NCBI GenBank assembly: GCA_949318235.1
Contig: OX439133.1
Location: 8,923,637 to 8,987,636, forward strand
Length of the DNA: 64,000 nt
Direction of reading: 5' to 3'
Origin: Ecdyonurus torrentis
Taxonomy: Eukaryota; Arthropoda; Insecta; Ephemeroptera; Heptageniidae
Shown: positions 52,861 through 64,000 of the stretch, piece after piece
Layout: each line of letters begins with the position of its first letter
Numbering within the stretch: position 1 is the stretch's first letter
Notes under the pieces: generated by a model
Told to the model about the DNA's origin: nothing
What the model saw: the letters and a program-made list of their open reading frames with translations, nothing else
Database searches by the model: none
Program-made: the position numbers and the translations under genes

Positions 52861-53682
52861 GGCAAAATATATAATTGCAAAGGTTTACAATTCTTATTAT
52901 ATTTGATATATCAACTACAGCGCTGGAAATTTCAATGCATTTTGCATTTATATTTGATGTTCCAACTTAATTTTGTTAAATATATTAGATTTTTATTGTG
53001 TTATTACTTTTCATTTGATAAATACAAATTAAATATATATTAAACTTAACCACTGTAAGTTGCAACTTAACCTCTTGTTATTTTATTTTATTTTTTTTCT
53101 ATTCTTACGACGATTTAAATATTAACGAAGGTTTATGAAGTGATTCAGCTTGCAGCAATACTATAATTTCATAATCAAGGTATAGAACATAGAAATTCAA
53201 ATCATTGATGTATTTTCACAATTAAAAGTATTAATGCATATAATTTAAATTGTTAAAGATGAAACACCTTTAATCTAATAATGAAGAATAGTAATGGAGC
53301 ATGCAATATATTTGTTACCAAATAATTTAAAGTAAATCGTAATAATATATATAAATAATAATAAAAATAATAATAAATTATAAAATTATTAAAAAAAATA
53401 CAAAAAAAATTATTTATTACTTAAATTTATTATAAATAACTATTTATACAAATAAATACTCGGTATTATGATTATTTTCTAATGTCGCGCTGCAGACAAT
53501 ATTGAAGATTGTTAAGTCTTACTTTCCTTATATGTAAATCCTTTGTAACAATATATTGTACATCAATATTGCTATTCTACAAACAGAATACATTTACGTT
53601 ATACATAAGAGATTTAAGTAACTATATACGTTAGTTATCTTTAGAATCACTATTTACAATAATTTGATATTTAATTTTGTCT

Positions 53683-53992
53683 TATAGAAAGCTGAGAATG
53701 CAATAAAGTATGAAATCCTTGCGGTTTGTCGCCATGTTTGTGGTGCCTTATGCATTGTCCAGCATAGGGGAAACATCATTTATCCTATTTTCATATAAAA
53801 AGAGTTTATTTTAACTGCACGGATTTTTCTCATATTCTTCAAACTTATTAAGAGCTAGAAATAAGGCTTTGATTGAGGTTTAAAGCTTCTTTTGCAATTA
53901 AAAAAAATAAAAATTACGTTTTTTCCTATGCTGGCCTGTATTCCTGACCAACAAAATGGCGGCTCTTAAATATGAGTGCAACCGGTCTATAG
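53683..53992. mobile_element. Single-copy foldback element
   Basis: The left part reads TATAGAAAGCTGA, then CGCCATGTTTGTGGTGCC and CCAGCATAGGGGAAA. The right part carries the complements TTTTTCCTATGCTGG, CCAACAAAATGGCG and GGTCTATA in mirror order. This is an imperfect inverted repeat with arms of about 100 bases around an AT-rich centre. It is GC-richer than its surroundings. I see no second copy in the window. Confidence 0.6.
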
Positions 53993-54080
53993 TATTATTA
54001 TGCAGCTGAAAATCGAGTGATTTTAAAATTATTAACTATTGTCTGTATTTATGGTAAAAAAAAAATACAGTAATAATAAT

Positions 54081-54111
<31 letters not shown>

Positions 54112-54171
54112 ATAATTAGAACGTTTATGTGATAGTATTTAAAATAAAATATGTCCAGCATAACATTATTA

Positions 54172-54283
<112 letters not shown>

Positions 54284-55335
54284 TTAAAGGGTGAAAATTG
54301 TATAATAAATTTCAACATTGGCTTTATTGGCTTTTAATCTCAAAAGTCCTTAAAATAATAGTCAAGACTGATTTTATAATTGTGCAATCGGAAATTATAA
54401 CACTAAGAATAAATATTATTCAAAAAACACAAATTTCAGCTAGAAATTACAGAAATTTTATTATTTAATAAAAACGATTAAAATGTATTTTAGGGTTTAG
54501 AATAAGTTGTTATTTTGTTTGAAACATTAGTGTCGATTTAATTAAAATTTTTATTTTATTATTCCTGCAAAAGCTGTCGATAAATAATTTTTTTTAAATA
54601 TTAAACTAACCACATAGTTTATGCTATATTAAATATAGAGTGAAAACGATTTTATACTAAATTTGATAATTTTATGGATAATTACTTATTCTGTATGTAC
54701 GTATGTATTATAATAAGCCCCTAGTAGAAAATTAACATCATGTTAAAGTGTAATTTTGAATATAATTACCATAACTTTTGCTTACTATAATATGTTGTTT
54801 CAAAATTTTGTATTATAATAATAATAATATGCTAATATTAGTTTTTTTTGTATAATAGACCCTTTAAAGTTTCATTGATATTGTTAAGGTTTATACACAA
54901 ATTTTGTTATTAATATCAAGTTTTTAGCCCTAAAAGTGACCAATATAGTTTTGATCTTTATTAAAAATAAAATTCTATTTTGAAAAACGGATTAAAGTTA
55001 CCATCTAGTATTTTACTGGTTTAAAATGAAGCGTTCACAATTTTTTTTTTTTTTTATTTATTTATTTTTTGGGTAAAATGACACAACCAAATATTTCACA
55101 TCATTGAAGGTTTCAGTCTTCTAAAAATATAAACGCAATTCAAAGTGTAACATAAATTAACGATTTCCAATCAAATAAATGTATTAATATGGTACGGAAA
55201 AAAAAAAAAACTTTTTATGTTTCAAAAAAAACGATAAGGTTTGTAAAAAAAACAAAATTAAAAATGAATATTAACTGCAATTTTAAACCACCGTTTGCAC
55301 CTTTATATATGATTTTATATATAAAATCTTTCTCT

Positions 55336-55437
<102 letters not shown>

Positions 55438-56436
55438 GTTGCTTATCAAAATAATGTCACAGAGTGAAAATGCTAAAGAAATTCCACAGAGTATTTAGTA
55501 CGAGCTCTACTTTTTATTATTATTATCTAAGAAAAGTTTTGCAATATAATCAAAAGTATGGTGTATTTTATACTGTATTGTATATATTTATATAATTATA
55601 CTGTACAGTACAACAAAGAGTTTAGGTAATTTTATAATAAAACGAATGTAAATTTATGCATAAAAAGAAACAATTGAAGCAGATTACAAACGTAATGGGG
55701 ACTGAGAAAGGAAAAAAATAGAAGAAGAGAAAAAAAAATTCAATCCTTAAAATCTAATAAATTTACCTTCAATTAAATAGTTTTAAATTAATTGATATAA
55801 AATAGTCATGCAGTTAACAATTATTCACATTATCCATTTATTCAATCATCATAATATGTAATTAAGGTGTCTAAATTAATCTGATAAACATTAAATTTAC
55901 TCAACGTTCAGAAATTGCTAAAACGCTTCACATTTCTATTGTGTTGAAATGTTTATACATCATAATAATATTCTTTTTTTTTTAAGTATAAAATAGTTTG
56001 AAAATATACAAAAAAATGCTTTGTATATTTTTTTAATTATTTAAAAGCTATTTTAGAAAATGCATAATGAAACTTTAAAAATAAAAATCATATTGTTTTA
56101 CTCTTTTAAATATATTTAAAATAAACAAAGAGTTAAAAATTATAAAGAAATTTATTGCAACAACAAGTCATGCAAGAAGAAAAAGAAAAAAAACTAAACT
56201 AAAGAAAATGTATTTCATTTCTAAGACAGTACACAATTTTTTATTCTGCTACATAATTTTTAATTTTTTGTATATTATACATTTTAGTTTTGTTATCTTT
56301 AAATTGTTGAAGTGAAAAAAAGAAGAAAAAAAAAAAATAGAAATTCTTTGGACGACTTATTTTTTCCATTCTATGCATATTTTAAAGCTATAATGTAAAA
56401 TCTTGAATCACTTTAATATACATATTATAAAACTAT

Positions 56437-56440
<4 letters not shown>

Positions 56441-56526
<86 letters not shown>
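56441..56526. repeat. (GA)n microsatellite, about 86 bp
   Basis: A pure GA tract. Confidence 0.97.
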
Positions 56527-56532
<6 letters not shown>

Positions 56533-56637
56533 TAAAAAAATATTTACTAACAAAGGTATTATTTTTTTAAAAAACAATGCAAGAAATAGCATTGAATAAA
56601 TAGCAATGCAGTTTTCATAAATTTAGAGTACCATCAC

Positions 56638-56668
<31 letters not shown>

Positions 56669-57139
56669 CACTTCAAAGGAAGTGGAAAAAAAAAATAATT
56701 ATTATTACAAAGTGGAAAATAAACATTATATAAAAAGTCAATTACTATTTGTTGCAAAGTAATGTAAGATTTTTAACAATAGTACTTTATATATTGTTTA
56801 CACAGTCTATTTAAATAATTGCTACAATTTTTTTGGTTTTTCATTTTTTCTTTTCTTTTTTAATTTAGCATAACATTTCTTTATTAGAGCATGAATATAA
56901 TTTTTTTATTTAGTATGTTGTATTATTTAGATGAATAAAAATATTAAACATATTTATATCATGTAAAATCATTTTTCGTCTCGTATATTAAATGAAAATA
57001 TAAAGTGGTTTCAAAAAATTGTATAAATTTAAACTGTATTCTCTTTAAAAGTAAAGTATTCATTTAAAACGATGTATCCTATTTTGATTTAAAAATTTCT
57101 CACCACTCTTTTCACCATACAAAAAGTGAATATTATGTA

Positions 57140-57360
57140 GCTACACCACCACCAATATAAGAAGTGAGGTTAGTACAACCGGATGCACCCCCTTTTCTCG
57201 GATTCTAATCAAGTTATAGAAATAAAATTTAACACGTATTAACTTCAATATTACATTGATCACCTGTAAAATTTTAGCGTTTATCTGGGGAAAATTGTGT
57301 CAGAAAAAGGGGTGCATCCGGTTGTAATAACCTCTCTTCTTATATTGGTGATGGTGTAGC
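57140..57360 (+). mobile_element. Palindromic short element, family D copy D2 (best copy)
   Basis: The left end GCTACACCACCACCAATATA continues AGAAGTGAGGTTAGTACAAC and CGGATGCACCCC. The right end is the complement with few mismatches, so the terminal inverted repeats run about 55 bases. The interior matches D1 and includes CATTGATCACCTGTAAAATT. No ORF is present. The flanks are AT-rich and a target duplication cannot be fixed. Confidence 0.85.
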
Positions 57361-57460
57361 TTATCTCTCATATTAAAAATACCGTATAATTTATTTTATA
57401 ATTAGTAGAGTAATACTGCCTTGATGAGGTTACTTGAACTATACTTTAACATTAGTTTAA

Positions 57461-57680
57461 GGGTTGTATATAGATGGCTTGTATCTCAAAACCTAAAAAG
57501 ATAATTTAGAAACTTTATGATGCCATTTGAAAGTTAATTGTAACACCTACCTATGATAAAATTTTCAGAAGTCTTGACCATAATAATAGAAAATAGTTAT
57601 ATATTGAATTTGACATGGGCTCTTATGGGACTAACACTCCAAAAAAATCATAACTTAAAATCTAGCATGGTGACCCCCCA

Positions 57681-57713
<33 letters not shown>

Positions 57714-57810
57714 TGAAGATACCATATCCTAATTTATCACTGTGCAAAATTTCAGATTTTTCTTTCTTTACAATTTTTTAGTCAAATCCCACAGTTCCTG
57801 ATTTCCCGCC
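57461..57810 (+). repeat. Dispersed repeat family F, copy F2
   Basis: This 350-bp copy is flanked by TTAA on both sides (57457-57460 and 57811-57814). It begins GGGTTGTATATAGATGGCTT and ends CTGATTTCCCGCC. A T run near 57680-57705 interrupts it where F1 has ATT repeats. It lies between D2 and B4. It is non-coding. Confidence 0.78.
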
Positions 57811-57889
57811 TTAAAGGGTAAAATAGTTTAGGTTTTCTCATCTGATTTTGATCGTCAGATGTTATAGACCAGATATATACACCAAATAG

Positions 57890-58219
57890 AGGAATAGACC
57901 AGAAGAAAACATTAATATTTATATTACAAAATAATTGATGGGACGATGAGACTTGTATAAATAGCATTAGTCTTTCTGAAAGCTGTACCGTAGAAGTGAT
58001 CAGAAAATTTATGCAACCTGCACAAAATGTTCATACGAATAATTGCCTCTGTTTCTGAAGTCAGAAATAGGAATACTCACGTAAATAGCATACTTTACAG
58101 TATTTTCACACTCTCTTGTGTAGCCACATTTACACTCTAGTAAAAATTGTCATCAGTTTTGGAGATCCCATTTATAATTTAAGCATTAACAAAGCACGTG
58201 TTTTATGTGGTCTATGGCT
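57890..58219 (-). mobile_element. TTAA-type MITE, family B copy B4
   Basis: An inverted copy of B2, starting AGGAATAGACCAGAAGAAAA and ending GTGGTCTATGGCT before TTAA (58220-58223). It keeps AGTGATCAGAAAATTTATGC, AACCTGCACAAAATGTTCAT and TTTTGGAGATCCCA. The site equivalent to TGACGTCA reads TGAAGTCA here. The left flank lacks TTAA. It is non-coding. Confidence 0.85.
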
Positions 58220-58223
58220 TTAA

Positions 58224-58443
58224 CATAAATATGCATTAATGTCCTGTATACTGGGAGTATCACCCATCTCTCTCTCTTAAAAAACACTGATTTTTTCCTC
58301 TCTCAATTAATTTCTCATAAAACAAAATATTAAAATGTGCATAAAAAATAATGAAATTGTTAAAGTTATGATATTGGACATACAATTTATATTGACGTGT
58401 CATATAATATAATATATCGAATGATTTTGCGCACTTCTTTCTT

Positions 58444-58479
<36 letters not shown>

Positions 58480-58965
58480 GAAAATACATATAAAAAGTCA
58501 TTTTATTTTGATTTAAAATTCAAGTCAAATCTTTTTAAAATGCAACAATACAATCAATGTTCATTTTATGTTACCACTATTTTAAGCCCTCTTTTTTTTT
58601 CCTTTTTTTTTTTTATTTGATTCTACTTTTTTTACAGCTTAAAGATGAAGAAATCCAATGTACAATAAAACTACTCCTATTTAACTTTATATATTTTTCT
58701 TTTTTTATAATATATACATCTACTAAAAATGCAAACGTATATATCTGCAATCATTCAAAATCTTGGCAAACTATTTTTATCACTTTATTACTTTACTCTT
58801 ATACTCCACAAAGAGCAAAGTATTATAATATTGTACTCGGTATTAAAGAATTTCTTATATTTCTAAATAGTGATGCATTTTATAAAGAAAGGAAATAATT
58901 GATATAATGATAAAAAATGAAGTTACAGTACAAACTTTTTTATAACTTACAGTTATATAAATCTT

Positions 58966-58967
<2 letters not shown>
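58224..58967. other. AT-rich non-coding stretch
   Basis: Nothing is recognised except a T run at 58447-58474. The frame at 58557-58898 consists of AT-rich codons with no motif and is rejected. Confidence 0.5.
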
Positions 58968-59005
<38 letters not shown>

Positions 59006-59376
59006 TGCCATATTGTTATCGTGCTATACACCAATCCCAGTCCCAGTCAAGACATTGTCTTATCGACAGGTAAGGACTTTCCAATTAATGGAAAAGCACA
59101 CACGGGCTGGCCACGGCCTAAGTACACAGCCCGGCATTCGCCATGACAGCCTAGAGAAACCGTGGAAACATCTAGGCAGGCTGGTCGGTGTAATCACATC
59201 AATCATGCACCTCCCGAATACTGTGCGTCGTCATGGAATGCATGTAAACATGCATCGTGCAACGTGTTGTGCTCTCACACTTCACGTACGCACCTAGCAG
59301 TGGCTCGAACCTATACTCGGTGAGGAGTACAGAGTTGCGAGTCAGCTGCCTTCACCACTCGGCCACACCAGCTCGG
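58968..59376 (-). mobile_element. tRNA-derived SINE with poly(A) tail
   Basis: Read on the minus strand the element starts GCTGGTGTGGCCGAGTGG. It carries a Pol III box A, TGGCCGAGTGG (59355-59365), which fits TRGYNNARNGG exactly, and a box B, GGTTCGAGCC (59302-59311), about 45 bases further on. Head length and box spacing fit a type II (Ser/Leu-like) tRNA. A tRNA-unrelated body of about 290 bases follows and ends in a 35-base poly(A) tail, seen as T at 58968-59002. The copy is much GC-richer than its surroundings and its promoter boxes are intact, suggesting a young insertion. A 98-codon frame on the plus strand through it is a shadow. It probably depends on a partner LINE that accepts poly(A) tails, which neither LINE in this window shows. 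Confidence 0.85.
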
Positions 59377-59388
59377 TAAATTAAAAGT

Positions 59389-59615
59389 ATTGAAGCTTAT
59401 ATCGGTTTAACGCGTGGGGTGACGCAGGGAAAGCTAAGGGTCCCCTAATTTAACATTGCGCTTATGAGGAAAAACACGTTTGTTCTTTTCTTGCGATCTT
59501 TGAGAAAACTACTCCACCAATTTCGGAAAAATTTAAATTAGAAATACTAGACATACATTTACGTGTTTTAAGTCATATTAGTTTTTAAAGAATTTTTTAA
59601 ACCGAAAACCTTCAT
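59389..59615 (+). mobile_element. Short dispersed element, family E copy E4
   Basis: Begins TTGAAGCTTATATCGGTTTA and ends AAACCGAAAACCTTCATT, an imperfect inverted pair. It contains AAGCTAAGGGTCCCCTAATT, CATTGCGCTTATGAGGAA, CCACCAATTTCGG, AGAAATACTAGACATACAT and ACGTGTTTTAAG like E1. It starts 13 bases after the 5' end of the SINE. It is non-coding. Confidence 0.82.
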
Positions 59616-59697
59616 TAACAGAAATTGCAATTATTATCGTTTTAATTACAAAATTTTAGTGCGTAATTGATTCAATCTTACGTGAGCTAATAAGCAA

Positions 59698-59800
<103 letters not shown>

Positions 59801-61454
59801 ATTGGAAATATTTTCCAACATAAAAAGAAAGATGATGATATAATAATAATAATAATAATAAATAAGGGGTTATCCTAGAAGTAAAATACCGCAAACGCGT
59901 ACGTTCTAAAGCATTCAAACTTACAGGTTTATTTATAAGGGCATCAACCTCTTATATACAAGATTTTAAAACAGTCCATCTATTACGGGAAAAATAATAA
60001 ATTATTCAAATTATTAATTTAACATAAGTTAAATTGGAGTTTGTTTTTTTATCTTTACGCTCAGTCACCATCCTAATGGTGGTAAATGCATTATCCGATA
60101 TAGGTAAAACGACAAAGGTTTTCAGGTTCTTCATGCATTTTGACATACAAAAATGACCTATACACAGATATATACTGAATGGTTTTTAAAACAACCTTTT
60201 TTACTTTGAAAAAAACTAAAGTATGACACTATTTCAGCCTAAAAATATAAACGTCAAGTTGTTGCTTTCTATCCATTCTTAATTTATTCTATAACATCTA
60301 CTTACTATTTTTATCACAAACGTCACTATCAAAAATACATTTCATTACATTGACAATAAAGATTTTTTTTTTTTTTTTTTAAGCAAAGGAAAAGAAATAA
60401 AATGTGATTGAAGCTATTTTTTAGTTAAATTGTACATAATACAATATCATGTGAAGTAGAAAATCTCATTTAAATGCCAAGTAATATAACTTGTAGATAG
60501 CAACATTCCATTCTCTATGCCTCTCTCTCTCTCTCTCTTCTTTATATGTGTTTATACTATACAATAAAAGCCAAAAACATCTTAAGATTTTAAACATATA
60601 TATACATACACACACATATACGTAAAGTATAATATATCCAAGGGATTTCACTTTTCTTAACTTTATAAAACTTTATATTATAGAAAAACAAAAATATATA
60701 AGTAAAGTCAAATTCATGGAGTAATATATAAAATAATAATATGTAAAATTTGTTTAATTATTAATATTATTTTTTTTTATAATAATTTATATTTAATATT
60801 TTATTATTAATATTTTAAATTATTAATAAATTTACTCCACACTAATGTGAAATATCATGATTTGATATATTTCCTTCTCTATATATACATTGCTTCGTCA
60901 AACGAATGTAGCACAACAATGCCATGGCAAATTAAATAGAAAAATCAACGTTTCACTTGTTCAATTTACAAAATGATCTCAAAGAAATATTAATTTATTA
61001 GCAATCGTAATTGTCGGGAATACTTATATTACACCTTTATGTCTCCTACTCTCTCTCTCACACACACACACATGCACATGCTCACTTTTTCACTGTTTGA
61101 ACAGTAATAATAAATAATTTGATAACCTATAGTTATTTAAAATGACTTTTAATATATAATAAAAGTAACACATATATGAAAGAAGAAAAAATTATTTCCA
61201 GACCGTTTGATAATGTGCTATATGTGTAAGAAGGAAACTAATGCTATTTCCTTTAAAAAGTTAAAACAAAACCCCCGCAAAACCGTAAGAGAAAGTTTTA
61301 GAATTGTTTCTTATTTTAAGTCATGATATACTCTATACATACACTGCATTTGAAAATTTTCTAAGGGAGAGAAAATAGAGCTATGAATCTCTGTTTCGTA
61401 CTGTGTGTGTTATTTGTGTCTTATTCTATGGTATCTTTATTCCTTAAGAGAGAT

Positions 61455-61456
<2 letters not shown>

Positions 61457-61529
<73 letters not shown>
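61457..61529. repeat. (GA)n microsatellite
   Basis: A near-pure GA tract. Arg-Glu peptides predicted across it are repeat translations. Confidence 0.97.
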
Positions 61530-61531
<2 letters not shown>

Positions 61532-63659
61532 CGTTTACGACACAATGCACTCTATACTACAGTACATATTATAATGTCTTTGTAACTCAAAAATGTACAT
61601 ACCCTAGCAATTTGAATTAGAATTGTTGTATAATTTTTGAAGTTATATAGTAAATTAAATAAGATACTATCATACTGTATACCAATTTTAATAAAAACAT
61701 AAATTTTATTAATTACTTTTACGAAATTTTAATTTTCGTCTTCTTTTTTTTTTTTTTTACATAATTAGTCATATACATATGCCATTTTAAAAACCATAAA
61801 AAAGGTCATATAGCTAAAAAATCTCGCACAACAAATTTTATGGAACAATATTATGAACTCATTAGAAACGCATCGGAAAAAATTTGATTTTTCACATTAA
61901 GTTTTACATTTTAATTTTGTTTCCAGTTATGATATTATATGTATCACATTTTTCTTGTCATATTATCATATCATATTTTCATATTATTGGAGTTGGACTA
62001 ATTATTTATTAAAATTATACTTTCATATAGTGAAAATATTATAGGTTTCCTTAAATAGATCGATGAAATGACATTTTATATTAAAATTACTGGGGATTGT
62101 GTCTATTAATATGCATATTTCTGGCGTGAAATTGTTAAGTGAATTGTTGACACAACTTAAAACAATTTCAACTTGTAAATGACGTACAATGGTGATATGA
62201 ACGATAGTTGTAACGACATAGAGATCTGATTTTGTTCAACTTACAACTTGTGTCAGTTGGGGGCTCAACTTTTGAATTGCAGAGAGCTATACGTGCCATC
62301 TAAAGAACACTTTCACATATTTACGTTATTTCATTAATATAGCCTTCGAAAATATTAATACCTATTTAAGTTAAAGGCAAGTATAAATATGTCAGTAAAA
62401 TTAGGGACTCACCATGCAGAATTTTTAAGTTACGAATATTTGAAAATTTACTTGAATAAAACTTTATGTTAATTTAATTATTCCCTCATATCTGATGATC
62501 ACAGGCTGTGTTTGTAATTTTTATTATTTAGCATAGCCATTAATCTGTTATATTATCTTAAAATGTCATCAAAATAGTTAAATGCCATAATTCAGAGATT
62601 CATACCTTCTAGCGAATGCTTTTGAATTATTAATAAAGTACAGCATAAATTTTGCAATTCAAATCTTTTAAGATATCGTACATAGATTAAATCACTTTTT
62701 ATTTTAAAGGAAAGTAATATTTTAATACCATAACATTGGTGATCAGTAAGGTAAATCGGTATTATTTATTTTAAAATCAAAGAAAAATAACTTTATTTTT
62801 ATTTTTTTTAGCCATTTTACGTCTTTTAACATAGTAATGGTAATGTACATGCAAAGTTAGAAGCTACAATTCTTTACTGTCAAATTATAAAACATATATT
62901 GATATATATTAAACTTAAAATAACTAACAATTATTATTATTAACAATATGTAATAAAAACAAATATTTTGTTTATCGTATTTTCAAAAAAACTATCTTAC
63001 GAAATTAAGTCAACATATTTTTACGTAATCTTTTCATACTAGGAGTTCAAAATAAAACGAACCTATCTCCTCAAAAGTTAAACTTCATCTGCTAACAAAG
63101 TTCTTTATAAACATTTTCTAGTTCCAATATGAAATGTATAGTCGGCAGCACAATCGCTTCAAAATTTCAACATTTAAACATAAAACAACCAATGGTAACT
63201 ACTTTGAATTTGCGCATGAACATTCCTGCCCATTTTAATTTTTTATACTTTTTTTTTTTTAGTTAGTTACATGTACACATAATATTGTAATTATTATTCA
63301 TTTTTTTATATTATATACTTTAGATAATATAGCGTGAACTTTTTACCGCATAAGAAATAGTAAGAATAATAATAATAAAAACAGTAACATGCACACATAA
63401 TTTTAAATAATGCATATTATATATACTGATTAATAACTTTTGATAATAACTTTTTAAGTATATAATATAGGATAATTTTGGATTATATTATAACATTTTA
63501 TAGTTTAATTTGTTTATTATCAGTCTAATATATATTTTACTTTATTTTTTTAACTTTTTAGAATTTTTAAGGAATTTTTATTACATTTTAATATATTTCA
63601 TTTTTCATTTTCTTTTTATTAGCTTTAAATTTAATAACTATTAAGTTAATACTTTTCAG

Positions 63660-63749
63660 TTACGCTGGAAACAAACACACGCTGGTTCTTATCAAAAGAT
63701 GAAATTGAATGCTAATGTGTTGACTCACTGTAAATCCACTTCTGAATAA
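63660..63749 (+). CDS. Candidate 3'-terminal exon of an unrecognised host gene
   Basis: A pyrimidine-rich stretch ending TTAATACTTTTCAG (AG at 63658-63659) could act as branch point and splice acceptor. The frame that starts directly after it reads LRWKQTHAGSYQKMKLNAN and ten more residues to TAA at 63747-63749. The stop overlaps an AATAAATAAA word that could serve as polyadenylation signal. The segment is less AT-rich than its flanks. The family is not recognised, and a 30-codon stop-free run is common by chance, so this is weak. Confidence 0.2.
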   Translation, partial: LRWKQTHAGSYQKMKLNANVLTHCKSTSE

Positions 63750-64000
63750 ATAAAAATATAATTAATTATTTCATTATTTTGTCCAAGTTTTTCTTATTTT
63801 TCATGTAACCCATTTTACGTCCCTTAAAATTGTAGCTGTTTTAATTCAAAACTGCTTCATAAAACAATGAAACTGAGATTAATCTAGAATTGACACGCCA
63901 ACATAAGCATAATTTTATTAAAACATAAAAAAGTTAACATTATGAATACTGACTAACAAAAACAGACTAATTGTTTATTAATAATAGATCACGTATTAAA
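63750..64000. other. AT-rich non-coding stretch to window end
   Basis: Nothing is recognised. If the exon at 63660-63749 is real this would be its downstream region. Confidence 0.5.

Larger units (their letters stand above)
51413..53682. other. AT-rich non-coding stretch
   Basis: No gene is seen. It holds (GA)n at 51732-51778, (GT)n at about 52639-52657, a poly(A) tract at 52814-52857 and small A-rich runs. Reading frames at 51700-51947 and 52530-52742 span repeats. Confidence 0.5.

Noticed and set aside
59001..59297. 98-codon plus-strand reading frame with many His, Arg and Cys residues
   Set aside because: It lies inside the tRNA-derived SINE on the opposite strand. High GC alone explains the lack of stops.

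Overview
The window looks like nuclear, non-coding DNA from an AT-rich eukaryote, most likely an invertebrate animal. By eye it is close to four-fifths A+T. It is packed with long (GA/TC)n, (TA)n, (CA/GT)n and homopolymer tracts, and it carries a CR1/Jockey-group LINE, a tRNA-headed SINE and several families of short foldback elements. There are no operons, Shine-Dalgarno sites, CRISPR arrays or rRNA genes, and I found no complete host gene. I cannot place the species.

The only long coding region is one LINE on the minus strand (25402-28880). It has an AP-type endonuclease, a reverse transcriptase with an intact YADD box, and a divergent 2A-like motif (DINLNPGP) near its start. Its frame is open for 1051 codons except for one in-frame TAA at codon 972. 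Its 3' end carries a short pentamer repeat. A second, unrelated LINE 3' end lies at 18465-18790.

Comparing the window with itself shows short dispersed families, labelled here A (3 copies), B (4), C (3), D (2), E (4), F (2) and H (2), plus one single-copy palindrome (53683-53992). A, B and F end at TTAA. A and B share an end core of the form A-G-N-N-R-TAG-A-M-C, so one transposase may have moved both. The palindrome TGACGTCA, which matches the CRE/ATF site, occurs about nine times, seven of them inside A, B or C copies. A type II tRNA-like SINE with a poly(A) tail sits at 58968-59376, in an element cluster that runs from 57140 to 59615.

Three short segments look like exons of host genes: 12139-12224 and 41093-41139 on the minus strand, and 63660-63749 on the plus strand. 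Each has a good splice acceptor and a plausible reading frame, but the evidence is weak and no product is recognised. If real, the window is mostly intron and intergenic DNA. Most short ORFs elsewhere are translations of microsatellites or of the foldback elements and are not listed as genes.
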